Part shown: positions 1 to 7,122 of the stretch, piece after piece | How the letters are laid out: the number at the start of each line of letters is the position of its first letter | Position numbering within the stretch: position 1 is the first letter of the stretch | Source of the DNA: Roseateles sp049532965 | Lineage (GTDB): Bacteria; Pseudomonadota; Gammaproteobacteria; Burkholderiales; Burkholderiaceae_C | Assembly: GCF_049532965.1 (NCBI RefSeq) | Contig: NZ_CP186694.1 | Location: 5,456,001 to 5,520,000 of the forward strand | DNA: 64,000 bases | Direction: 5' to 3' | The notes under the pieces: model-generated | What the model was told of the DNA's origin: nothing | What the model saw: the letters and a program-made list of their open reading frames with translations, nothing else | Database searches by the model: none | Position numbers and translations under genes: made by a program

Positions 1-22
1 GGCTGTCATCGAGGTGAAGTGA
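1..22 (+). CDS. 3' end of an upstream gene (last six codons)
   Basis: The window opens inside a probable coding frame that reads A-V-I-E-V-K and stops at TGA 20-22, one base before the ATG of the first pseudopilin gene. That spacing is typical of operon genes, so the fragment is probably the end of another gene of the secretion cluster. Only six residues are visible and no function can be assigned. Confidence 0.35.
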
Positions 23-23
23 G

Positions 24-566
24 ATGACGCCTCGCTGCGCGATCGCCGTTGCCGCCCGCCGTCCGAGCGGCCGGGTCCGCGCGCGTCCGCGCGATGCGAT
101 CGAGCGCGGCTTCACGTTGATCGAGCTGCTGGTGTGTCTGGCCATCCTGGGCTTTCTGGCGTCGCTGGCGCTGCCGATGGCCGAGATGAGCGTGCAACGC
201 GAGAAGGAGCGCGAACTCAAGCGCGCGCTCTGGGAGATCCGCGATGCGCTCGACGCCTATCGCGCCGCGCGCGAAGCCGGTGCGGTGCTCGGCCCCAGCG
301 ACCGCCCGCCGTATCCGGCCACGCTGCAGGACCTGACACTGGAGGTCACGGACGCGCGCGCGGATCGGCAGGGGCAGACGATGCGCTTCCTGCGCCGGGT
401 GCCGCGCGATCCGTTCGCTGAACCCGGCGTGCCGGCCGAGCAGACCTGGGGCCTGCGCGGCTACCAATCCGACGCGGACAACCCGCAGCCAGGCCCCGAG
501 GTCTACGACGTGTATTCGAAGTCCACCGCGGTCGGCCTGAACGGCGTGCCGCTGAAGCAGTGGTGA
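24..566 (+). CDS. Type II secretion pseudopilin-like prepilin
   Basis: The 180-aa product has a class III prepilin signal: a 28-residue basic leader, then a G|FTLIE processing site and a hydrophobic helix (FTLIELLVCLAILGFLASLA) with the conserved Glu at mature position 5. By family knowledge it would be cleaved and methylated by a PilD-type peptidase and assembled into a periplasmic pseudopilus. The mature part carries a charged helix and a Y-P-A-T-L-Q-D segment resembling GspG. It is the first of four prepilin-type genes lying head to tail ahead of gspF and gspE. It is longer than GspG and lacks the GspG tail, so it is probably a minor pseudopilin. I see no basis for choosing a letter (H, I or J). 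Confidence 0.85.
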   Translation: MTPRCAIAVAARRPSGRVRARPRDAIERGFTLIELLVCLAILGFLASLALPMAEMSVQREKERELKRALWEIRDALDAYRAAREAGAVLGPSDRPPYPATLQDLTLEVTDARADRQGQTMRFLRRVPRDPFAEPGVPAEQTWGLRGYQSDADNPQPGPEVYDVYSKSTAVGLNGVPLKQW

Positions 567-574
567 GGCCCCCC

Positions 575-976
575 ATGTCGCGACCCCGCCGCCTCTTTGC
601 CCGCTCCCGCGGCTTCACCGTCATCGAGCTCCTGGTGGTGCTGGCAGCGCTCGCACTGCTGCTCAGCGTCGCCGCGCCGCGCTACGTGCAGCACGTCGAC
701 CGCGCCCGCGACACGGCGCTGCGTCACAACCTGCATGGGCTGCGCGACGCGATCGACAAGTTCTACAGCGACCAGGGTCGCTATCCGAAGGAACTGAACG
801 AGCTGGTCGAGCGCCGTTATCTGCGCGCCATTCCGACGGACCCGGTGACGCAGCGTGCCGATACCTGGGTCGTCGTGCCGCCCCGTGCCGGCAATGCGGA
901 AGGCGAGGGCGTCGCGGACGTGCGCAGCGGCGCACGCGACGTAGCCGCCGATGGGAGCAGCTATGCGTCGTGGTGA
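575..976 (+). CDS. Type II secretion pseudopilin-like prepilin
   Basis: The product is 133 aa from ATG 575. A GTG at 560 in the same frame overlaps the previous gene and is less likely. The prepilin site is G|FTVIELLVVLAALALLL, with Glu5 present. The body contains Y-S-D-Q-G-R-Y-P and I-P-T-D-P-V-T motifs of the GspG-like fold, but the C-terminal aromatic/acidic segment of GspG is replaced by a low-complexity tail. The gene lies 8 bp after the previous stop and its 3' end overlaps the next start, so translation is probably coupled. It is predicted to be an inner-membrane prepilin that joins the pseudopilus; the exact subunit is unknown. Confidence 0.8.
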   Translation: MSRPRRLFARSRGFTVIELLVVLAALALLLSVAAPRYVQHVDRARDTALRHNLHGLRDAIDKFYSDQGRYPKELNELVERRYLRAIPTDPVTQRADTWVVVPPRAGNAEGEGVADVRSGARDVAADGSSYASW

Positions 977-1448
977 GCGTTTCCGCACGCGAGCCGGGAG
1001 CCGAGGCTACGGGCTGGTGGCCGTGCTGGTGCTGGTCGCGCTGACGGCGTTCGGCCTGTCGGTGGCGGCGCAATCATGGTCCGACGCCGCGCGGCGCGAC
1101 AAGGAGCAGCAACTGCTGCGCGTCGGCGTCCTCTACGTGCAGGCGCTGGAGCGCTACCGGCGCAGTTCGCCGGGCACCGACAAGCGGCTCCCTCAGGAGC
1201 TTGATGAACTGCTGGTGGATCAGCGCTTCGTCGGCACCGTGCGGCACCTGCGCCGGCTCTATCCGGACCCGGTCGGCGCGACTGGCCGATGGGGCGTGGT
1301 GCGCGGCGACGACGGCCGCATCCGCGGCGTCCACAGCCTCAGCGAGGAGGAGCCGCTGATCGCCGGCGCCGTGCGCCGCCCCGGGCTGCGACTGGAGCCC
1401 GCGCGCCGCTACTCCGACTGGAAATTCGTCGTGGACACCGACGTCTGA
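963..1448 (+). CDS. Prepilin-like protein without the conserved Glu5
   Basis: The ATG at 963 is chosen because GGGAG (953-957) lies just upstream. The gene overlaps the preceding one by 14 bp. The 161-aa product begins with a basic leader and R-G|YGLVAVLVLVALTAFGLSVA, which looks like a prepilin cleavage site and helix, but the residue at mature position 5 is Ala rather than Glu. Glu5 is nearly invariant in major and most minor pseudopilins and absent in GspK-type tip subunits. The rest contains Y-P-D-P-V and W-K-F-V motifs typical of pseudopilin C-termini. It is probably a tip or minor subunit, or a subunit that is not methylated in the usual way. GspK identity is not supported because GspK is much longer. 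Confidence 0.75.
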   Translation: MRRGERFRTRAGSRGYGLVAVLVLVALTAFGLSVAAQSWSDAARRDKEQQLLRVGVLYVQALERYRRSSPGTDKRLPQELDELLVDQRFVGTVRHLRRLYPDPVGATGRWGVVRGDDGRIRGVHSLSEEEPLIAGAVRRPGLRLEPARRYSDWKFVVDTDV

Positions 1449-1490
1449 GCGTCCAGAGACCGACAACCGAAGACCGAGAGCCTCAAAGAC

Positions 1491-1934
1491 ATGATGCAGA
1501 TCGACTCCCCCTATCCCCGTGCCGGCCGGCGGTCGCGCGGCTTCACGCTGCTGGAACTGCTGGTGGTCATCCTGATCATCGGCCTGCTGACCGGCATCGT
1601 CGGCCCACGCTTCCTGAGCCAGATCTCGCGCTCCGAGGTCACGACCGCCAAGGCCCAGCTCGATGCGATCGACAAGGCGCTGCAGGGTTATCGCATCGAC
1701 CTGGGCCGCTATCCCGACACCGGCGAGGGCCTGGCCGCGCTGGTGCGCAACGACGCCAACGATCCGCGGTGGCGCGGGCCCTACCTCAAGGGCGACCTTC
1801 CCAACGATCCGTGGGGCATGCCCTACCAGTACCGCGTTCCGTCGCAGCAGCCCGGCAAGGACTATGAGCTGTTCAGCTTCGGCCACGATCGCGTGGCCGG
1901 CGGCAGCGGCGATGACGCCGACATCCAGCTCTGA
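1491..1934 (+). CDS. gspG: Major pseudopilin GspG
   Basis: The 147-aa product matches GspG in length and layout: leader to R-S-R-G|FTLLELLVVILIIGLL, Glu5, then A-K-A-Q-L-D-A-I-D-K-A-L, the Y-P-D-T-G-E-G-L-A-A-L-V signature, W-R-G-P-Y-L, D-P-W-G-M-P-Y-Y and a C-terminal S-F-G-x-D-x-x-x-G-G-x-x-x-x-A-D-I. The acidic C-terminal loop is where GspG binds calcium in characterised systems. It would form the main shaft of the periplasmic pseudopilus. It sits between the minor pseudopilins and gspF, so this cluster is organised around a G subunit as in type II secretion rather than a PilA-type pilin. Confidence 0.93.
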   Translation: MMQIDSPYPRAGRRSRGFTLLELLVVILIIGLLTGIVGPRFLSQISRSEVTTAKAQLDAIDKALQGYRIDLGRYPDTGEGLAALVRNDANDPRWRGPYLKGDLPNDPWGMPYQYRVPSQQPGKDYELFSFGHDRVAGGSGDDADIQL

Positions 1935-1984
1935 AGTCGATTCCCTCCGGTGCTTTTCCTCGGCCCGACGATCGCTCCATCGGC

Positions 1985-3202
1985 ATGAAGCTCCGCGTTC
2001 GCTTGCTTGATCCCGTGCGCATGACCGTCAGCGAAGAGCTGATGGACGCGCCGTCGCGCGAGTCGCTCGGCCCGCGTCTGCCTGACGGCCGGAAGGTGCT
2101 GGCTGTCGAGCCCGTGCGCGATCCCGTCGCGGTGCGTGCTGCGCCGGGCGAGGGACCCGCGGGCGCTCGCGCCCGGGCGCTGGATATCGCCTGGTGGTGC
2201 CAGGAGCTGCGTACCCTGCTGGTCGCCGGCATGACCGTCGTGGAGGCCATCGAGACGCTGCAGGCGCAGTCCGGCGGCGACGGCGTCCGCGCGGAGTTGC
2301 AGGCCGCGTTGCTCGCGCAGCTGCACCAGGGCAAGTCGCTGTCCGTCGCGATGGAGGCGCTGGACCGTTTCCCGATGGTGCTGGTGGCCAGCGTGCGCGC
2401 CAGCGAGCGCAGCAGTTCGCTGGCCGAGGCGCTGTCCGAGTACCTGCGCTATCACGAGATGGTGGAGGCGCTGCGCAAGAAGGTCGTCAGCGCGGCGATC
2501 TATCCCAGCCTGGTACTGGGCCTGGGCTTGCTGGTCAGCGGGTTCCTGATCGTCGTCGTGCTGCCGCGTTTCGCGTCGATGTACGCGGACCTGCGCGGCG
2601 AGATGAGCTGGTCGACCCACTTGCTGACGCTCGCGAGCGTCTTCGTCCGGGAGCATCGGCTCAGCCTGCTGGCGGTCGTGGCCGCGCTCGGCGCGCTCGG
2701 CATCGTGGCGTGGCGGCAGGGCGCAATCCAGCGCGCGGCGATGCGGATGGCTGGATGGATTCCGCCGGTGCGTCGCGCGCAGCGGGAGTTCCGGCTCGCC
2801 AAGCTGTATCACTCGATGACGGTGATGTTCCGCGGCGGCTACACGCTGGACGAGACGCTGCTGCGCTGCGAGGGGTTGGCCCTCGGCGCGCAGATGGACG
2901 ATGCGATGCGCCAGGCCCGGACCGCCTTGACGCGCGGCGTGCGCGTGTCCAGCGCGTTCTCCGAGTCGGGGCTGACCGACACCGTGACGCAGCGGCTGCT
3001 CGCGGTGGGTGAGCGCTCGGGCAACTTCGAGCGCGTGCTGCAGACCATTGCCGAACGTCACGCGGGCAACTTCGCGGCCTTCATGGACCGCGCCACGCGG
3101 ATCGTCGAGCCGCTGATGCTGCTGCTGGTCTCGCTGCTCGTGGGCAGCATCGTCGTGCTGATGTACCTGCCGATCTTCGACATCGCGAGCAGCATCCGAT
3201 GA
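1985..3202 (+). CDS. gspF: GspF/PilC-family inner-membrane platform protein
   Basis: The 405-aa polytopic protein has the duplicated T2SSF arrangement: a first cytoplasmic domain (about residues 65-165, with W-C-Q-E-L-R-T-L-L-V-A-G-M and G-K-S-L-S-V-A), a membrane segment near 170-195, a second near 215-240, a repeated domain (F-R-G-G-Y-T-L-D-E-T-L; V-G-E-R-S-G-N-F) and a final helix near 375-400. It anchors the assembly platform and contacts the GspE ATPase. The length is normal for the family. It follows gspG by 50 bp and precedes gspE by 43 bp. Confidence 0.92.
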   Translation: MKLRVRLLDPVRMTVSEELMDAPSRESLGPRLPDGRKVLAVEPVRDPVAVRAAPGEGPAGARARALDIAWWCQELRTLLVAGMTVVEAIETLQAQSGGDGVRAELQAALLAQLHQGKSLSVAMEALDRFPMVLVASVRASERSSSLAEALSEYLRYHEMVEALRKKVVSAAIYPSLVLGLGLLVSGFLIVVVLPRFASMYADLRGEMSWSTHLLTLASVFVREHRLSLLAVVAALGALGIVAWRQGAIQRAAMRMAGWIPPVRRAQREFRLAKLYHSMTVMFRGGYTLDETLLRCEGLALGAQMDDAMRQARTALTRGVRVSSAFSESGLTDTVTQRLLAVGERSGNFERVLQTIAERHAGNFAAFMDRATRIVEPLMLLLVSLLVGSIVVLMYLPIFDIASSIR

Positions 3203-3245
3203 ACGCGCGCCGCCCGCCACGACCTGTGATGAAGGAGCTTCTCCC

Positions 3246-4949
3246 ATGAGCGCCGATATGCCTGCCGATCAGCGCGCCGACATGAGCGCCGACATGAGCG
3301 CCGACATGAGCGCGGAATCCCGCTCGGGCTTCCGCGCCGCCTTGCAGGCCGCGCGGCGGCAGACCGCGTTGCCAGGCGCGGACACCGTGCTCGATCACCT
3401 GCTGCGCGGCGGCTGGCGCGAGCAGTTGCCCGCGCTGCTGCGCGAGGCCGGCGGCATGGAGATGGTGGATGCCGACAGCGGCCGACGCGCCCTGCCGGAC
3501 GCGGCGCTGTTCGGGGCATCGGGCGTGGCGCTGGCGCGATCGCTGCGCGCCGTGCCGGTTCGGCTGGACGGTGACCCCGATCGCCTGCGCCTGGCGATGG
3601 CCGATCCCTGGGACGACGTGACGCTGCGCCGCGCAGCGCAGGCGATGGGACGGCGCGTACCGGCGATCGCGGCGACCCAGGCGCAGCTCGATGGCTGGCT
3701 GGGCTCGACACCGTCGGCCGCGTCGGAGGGCAGTGCGGCCGTGGGCGCCGTCGCGACCGGAGCGGTCATGCCGGAGGGGCCGGTCGTGGCATTCGTCGAC
3801 CAGGCGCTGCGGCGCGCCTACGAGGTCGGCGCGAGCGACATCCACTTCGAATGCGACCGGCACGGCGTCACCGTGAGGCTGCGCCGCGATGGCGTGTTGA
3901 TGCCGCATGAGCGGATGGAAGGCGCGCGGCAGGCGGAGGAGGCGATCTCCCGGATCAAGGTGCTGGCCCAGCTCGACATCACCGAGCGGCGGCTGCCGCA
4001 GGACGGGCGCTTCCGCATCGCGCTCGGCGGCGGGGAGCTGGATCTGCGGGTCTCGATCATCCCCAGCGTGTTCGGCGAGGACGCTGTGCTGCGCCTGCTG
4101 GACAAGGCGCAACTGCGCGATCCAGCGGACCAGGTGTCGCTGGATCTGCTCGGCTTCGACGCGGCGGGCGCCGCGATGATCCGTGAGCTGGCCGGGTTGC
4201 CGCACGGCATGCTGCTCGTGACGGGACCGACGGGCAGCGGCAAGACAACGACCGTGTATGCGGCGCTGTCCGAGGTCAACAACGGCATCGAGAAGATCAT
4301 CACGATCGAGGATCCGGTCGAGTATGAACTGGCCGGCGTGCTGCAAGTGCCGGTGAACGAGCGCAAGGGCCTGACCTTCGCGAAGGGCTTGCGGTCCATC
4401 CTGCGACATGACCCGGATCGCATCCTCGTCGGCGAGATCCGCGACGCGGAGACCGCAGAGATCGCGGTGCAGTCCGCGCTCACCGGCCACCAGGTGCTGA
4501 CGACGGTGCATGCGAACAGCGTGTTCGACGTGACCGGGCGCTTCAAGCACTTCGACCTGGACATGTTCGGGTTCATGGCCGCGCTGAACGGCGTGATCGT
4601 CCAGCGGCTGGTGCGCTGCCTGTGTCCCCACTGCGTGGCCGACCGGCCGGCGACGCCTCGCGAGCAGCAGTGGGTCGTCGAGATGGGCTTGCCCAGGCCG
4701 GAAACGATGCCGCGGCCGATCGGATGCGAGCGCTGCGGCGGCACCGGCTACAAGGGCCGCCGCGTCATCGCGGAGGTGCACACGATCGATGACGGCTTCC
4801 GCGACCTGGTGACCACCGGGGCACCGGTATCGGCGCTGCGCGAGCACGTGTATCGCAAAGGCGTGAGAACGCTGTCGCAACTGGGCGCCGACATGGTGAG
4901 CCGGCGCGAGAGCAGCGCAGAGGAGATCAAGCGTGTGGTGGGCTGGTAA
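3246..4949 (+). CDS. gspE: GspE/PilB-family assembly ATPase
   Basis: The 567-aa cytoplasmic hexameric ATPase powers pseudopilus assembly. Visible motifs are an N-terminal T2SSE_N-like region (about 40-150), A-S-D-I-H-F-E (196-202), Walker A GPTGSGKTT (327-335), an Asp box (I-T-I-E-D-P-V-E-Y), Walker B I-L-V-G-E-I-R-D (393-400), the His box (T-V-H-A-N-S) and the zinc tetracysteine pairs C460-x-x-C463 and C494-x-x-C497. The start at 3246 has AGGAG about 10 bases upstream. The N-terminus is odd: residues 1-24 are a run of A-D-M-S-type tetrapeptides encoded by a 12-bp direct repeat. The 3' end overlaps the next gene by 17 bp. Confidence 0.95.
   Translation: MSADMPADQRADMSADMSADMSAESRSGFRAALQAARRQTALPGADTVLDHLLRGGWREQLPALLREAGGMEMVDADSGRRALPDAALFGASGVALARSLRAVPVRLDGDPDRLRLAMADPWDDVTLRRAAQAMGRRVPAIAATQAQLDGWLGSTPSAASEGSAAVGAVATGAVMPEGPVVAFVDQALRRAYEVGASDIHFECDRHGVTVRLRRDGVLMPHERMEGARQAEEAISRIKVLAQLDITERRLPQDGRFRIALGGGELDLRVSIIPSVFGEDAVLRLLDKAQLRDPADQVSLDLLGFDAAGAAMIRELAGLPHGMLLVTGPTGSGKTTTVYAALSEVNNGIEKIITIEDPVEYELAGVLQVPVNERKGLTFAKGLRSILRHDPDRILVGEIRDAETAEIAVQSALTGHQVLTTVHANSVFDVTGRFKHFDLDMFGFMAALNGVIVQRLVRCLCPHCVADRPATPREQQWVVEMGLPRPETMPRPIGCERCGGTGYKGRRVIAEVHTIDDGFRDLVTTGAPVSALREHVYRKGVRTLSQLGADMVSRRESSAEEIKRVVGW
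3276..3311 (+). repeat. Three in-frame 12-bp direct repeats at the start of gspE
   Basis: The unit GCCGACATGAGC occurs three times in tandem (3276, 3288, 3300), and a relic of the same motif begins at the start codon. Every unit contains an in-frame ATG, so copy-number change would keep the frame and add or remove four residues and one possible internal start. Confidence 0.9.
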
Positions 4950-5649
4950 GCGGTCGGCGTCGCGGACGGCCGTCGCCTATGTGGGCGAGGACGCGATGCG
5001 TCTGGCCCTGGGCGGCACGGTGCTGGCGGCGGCGAAGGTCGAGGGGCGCGATGCGGCGCTGGCGGCGCTGGCGGCCGCGGTGCGCGAGTTGCCGCGGGGC
5101 ACGCGATTGCAGGTGGCGGTGAGCGGCACGGTCTGCCGGCCCTTCCTGCTGCCCGCCGTCGAAGGCGTCGCCAGCGAGGCGGAATGGCAGGTGATCGCGG
5201 CATCGATGGTCGAGGAATCGACGGGCCTGCCGACGGAGAGCCCGGTATGGCTGGACGACGGGCAAGCGTCGCCCCGGCTGGCGGTGGCGATGGATCCGGC
5301 CTGGCGGCGAGGCATCGAGGCGATCGGGGGAGGATCGTGGCGCAGCGTGCGGCCGTGGTGGGCCCTGGCGATCGAGTCGGTGGAGACGGCACGCGCCGAC
5401 GGCGGGAGCGCAGGGCTCGCTGTGGCGGACAGCGACGCGCTGGTGCTGCTGATCGCCGACGGCAACACCTATCGAGTGGCGCAGTCGTACGCGCTGGAAG
5501 GGGAAGCGCCCGCAGCCGTACTCAATCGAGCGCTGGTCACGCATGACGGGCCGGCCGACGGCGTTCCGCTCATTCAGTTCGATGAGGTCGCGTTGCCGGG
5601 GCAGCGGGTCGACGAGCGTCTTGCCTTCCGCAGGGGAGGCGTGGCATGA
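4933..5649 (+). CDS. GspL/PilM-like cytoplasmic assembly protein
   Basis: The gene begins at GTG 4933 with AGGAG at 4921-4925, inside the 3' end of gspE. The 238-aa product has no signal peptide or clear membrane helix. It reads as an actin-like/PilM-type domain (T-A-V-A-Y-V-G-E-D-A-M-R-L-A; L-Q-V-A-V-S-G-T-V-C-R-P-F-L-L-P; V-M-D-P-A-W type segments), as in the cytoplasmic half of GspL, which holds GspE at the membrane. The assignment rests on position (directly after gspE, directly before an M/O-like gene) and fold-level resemblance, not on a decisive motif. Confidence 0.6.
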   Translation: MWWAGKRSASRTAVAYVGEDAMRLALGGTVLAAAKVEGRDAALAALAAAVRELPRGTRLQVAVSGTVCRPFLLPAVEGVASEAEWQVIAASMVEESTGLPTESPVWLDDGQASPRLAVAMDPAWRRGIEAIGGGSWRSVRPWWALAIESVETARADGGSAGLAVADSDALVLLIADGNTYRVAQSYALEGEAPAAVLNRALVTHDGPADGVPLIQFDEVALPGQRVDERLAFRRGGVA

Positions 5650-6167
5650 GGCCGTTGAAGGCGGAGTTCGCACCGGTGCGCCGGCCGATCGCCGTGTTGG
5701 CGGTCTGGGGTGCGCTCTGTGCGGTGGCGACGGTCGGTCTGGGCGTGGGCGCGTGGCAGGCCTGGGAGCGGCGCTCGGATCTGGCGGCGCGAGCGGCCGC
5801 CGACGTGGCGGAGATCGCGCGCCTGCGCGAGAGCCTGCGGGTCCGCGCCGACCGCGCTGCGGAAGCGGCCGTGCCACCGGCCTACGCGCGTGACGCGCTG
5901 GCGGTGGCGCGCACGGCCGCCTTTCCGTTGCAGCCGGTGCTGCGCTCGCTCGAGACGGTGGCCGTCGAGGGTGTCCGCGTCACGGCGATCGAGCTCAACG
6001 CCACGCGTGGCGGCGCCGATGTGACGCTGGAGTTCGACGACTACAAGGCGCTACTGGCCTATCTGGAGCTGTTGAACGAAGGCGAGGCAGCGCCGCGGTG
6101 GACGCTCGTGCGGGCCGAGGCCGCAGGGGCGCGGCGGCAGGCGGTGATTCGGTCGGCGTGGCAGTGA
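5646..6167 (+). CDS. GspM/PilN/PilO-like inner-membrane assembly protein
   Basis: The ATG overlaps the stop of the previous gene (ATGA, 5646-5649). The 173-aa product has a short cytoplasmic start, one membrane helix (about residues 16-37, I-A-V-L-A-V-W-G-A-L-C-A-V-A-T-V-G-L-G-V), an Ala/Arg-rich coiled-coil stretch (about 40-75) and a small periplasmic domain (about 95-170). This is the architecture of GspM, PilN and PilO and of the C-terminal part of GspL. Together with the preceding gene it looks like a split GspL/M inner-membrane complex. No C subunit or secretin is visible downstream; the secretin could lie upstream of the window. Confidence 0.6.
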   Translation: MRPLKAEFAPVRRPIAVLAVWGALCAVATVGLGVGAWQAWERRSDLAARAAADVAEIARLRESLRVRADRAAEAAVPPAYARDALAVARTAAFPLQPVLRSLETVAVEGVRVTAIELNATRGGADVTLEFDDYKALLAYLELLNEGEAAPRWTLVRAEAAGARRQAVIRSAWQ

Positions 6168-6206
6168 GCTAAGCGGGCCGAAAGCAGGTATGGACAAGGA
6201 GCAAGC

Positions 6207-6536
6207 ATGAACAAGAAGCCCCTCATCGCCGCAGCGATGGCGCTCGTCGCGACCGTGTCGGCCCATGCGGGCGGGCAGACCGGCCGAATCAAGACCTTGA
6301 CTATCCGTGCGTCGGATGGACTCGTCTACTTCGTTCTGGACGGCGCCCGGTCCGAACGCGCGGCCTGTGGCACAGGCGACTACTGGATCATCAAGGACGA
6401 GAACTCAGCGGCCGGCAAGCGTCAGTTGGCGGTGCTGCTCGCAGCGCGTGCATCGGGACAAGTCGTTACCGCGCTTGGGCCTGGCACCTGTACCCGTTGG
6501 CCGGACGGGGAAGATCTGAACGAGCTCTACTTGTGA
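6207..6536 (+). CDS. Small secreted cysteine-containing protein, unknown function
   Basis: The 109-aa product begins with a clear Sec signal peptide (M-N-K-K-P-L-I-A-A-A-M-A-L-V-A-T-V-S-A-H-A). The mature part is about 88 residues with two cysteines (A-A-C-G-T and G-T-C-T-R), likely a disulfide. Its core D-G-L-V-Y-F-V-L-D-G ... K-R-Q-L-A-V-L-L-A-A-R-A is shared in layout with the convergent gene at 6562-6897 (N-G-D-I-Y-F-Q-T-D ... N-G-L-A-M-L-L-S-A-K-L), so the two look like divergent paralogues. I do not recognise the family. It follows the secretion operon by 39 bp, which could mean a secreted substrate, but this is only positional. Confidence 0.7.
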   Translation: MNKKPLIAAAMALVATVSAHAGGQTGRIKTLTIRASDGLVYFVLDGARSERAACGTGDYWIIKDENSAAGKRQLAVLLAARASGQVVTALGPGTCTRWPDGEDLNELYL

Positions 6537-6561
6537 CCCGCTTGTCACGGGGCCGTTTCGC

Positions 6562-6897
6562 TCAGTACATCATCACGTACTCCGGCGACTTGTAGACCGG
6601 GTTCTTCTCGCTGCAGGCGTTGAGGCTGCCCCAATAGAAGGTCAATGGCCGTTCGGACAACTTCGCGGAGAGCAGCATCGCCAGGCCATTCTTGTCCTTC
6701 TCCGGCGTTCCCCAGTTGATCTGGCACCAGTGCGCGCTACAGGTGTTGTCCGTCTGGAAGTAGATGTCGCCGTTCTGGTGAAGGATGGCCATCGTGACCT
6801 TTTCGGTGCAATGGACGCCCGCCGTGGCGTGAGGCGTGTAGAGCGCGGCGGACGCGGCGATGGCCGTCAGGGCGGCCTTGATCCAGGCATGTGTCAT
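6562..6897 (-). CDS. Small secreted cysteine-rich protein, paralogue of the facing gene
   Basis: The start is placed at 6897 (M-T-H-A-W-I-K), giving 111 aa. An in-frame ATG at 6936 would spoil the signal peptide. The Sec signal runs to about A-T-A|G-V-H-C. The mature protein has four cysteines (V-H-C-T, N-T-C-S, H-W-C-Q, N-A-C-S), probably two disulfides. Length, the Y-F-x-x-D segment, the G-L-A-M-L-L-S-A-K helix and the spacing to the last Cys parallel the gene at 6207-6536, which points tail-to-tail at it with 25 bp between the stops. The function is unknown. A periplasmic or extracellular role is inferred from the signal peptide. Confidence 0.7.
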   Translation of the reverse strand: MTHAWIKAALTAIAASAALYTPHATAGVHCTEKVTMAILHQNGDIYFQTDNTCSAHWCQINWGTPEKDKNGLAMLLSAKLSERPLTFYWGSLNACSEKNPVYKSPEYVMMY

Positions 6898-7122
6898 GGG
6901 AACTCCCTCTCTCGTTGGAACCTTCTGGGCGCGCATTCTGGCAGCGAAGGCGCAAGGGTCAAGCGAACGGCGGGCCGCTCCGATGGGGGAAGGGAAAGCG
7001 TGAATTTCCGCCGCTTCCCGACAACGGATCGCGCTGAGGGGCTCAATGTCCCAGAGCTGTAACGGAGCGTTGCAAGACTAGCGGCCGCCTCCCTGAAGTA
7101 CCGGCCCCCCGGCTCCCGTCCG

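Noticed and set aside
3081..4880. A 599-codon open frame on the minus strand opposite gspE
   Set aside because: It is the antisense of a strong ATPase gene with all motifs in place; the reversed frame shows only compositional bias.
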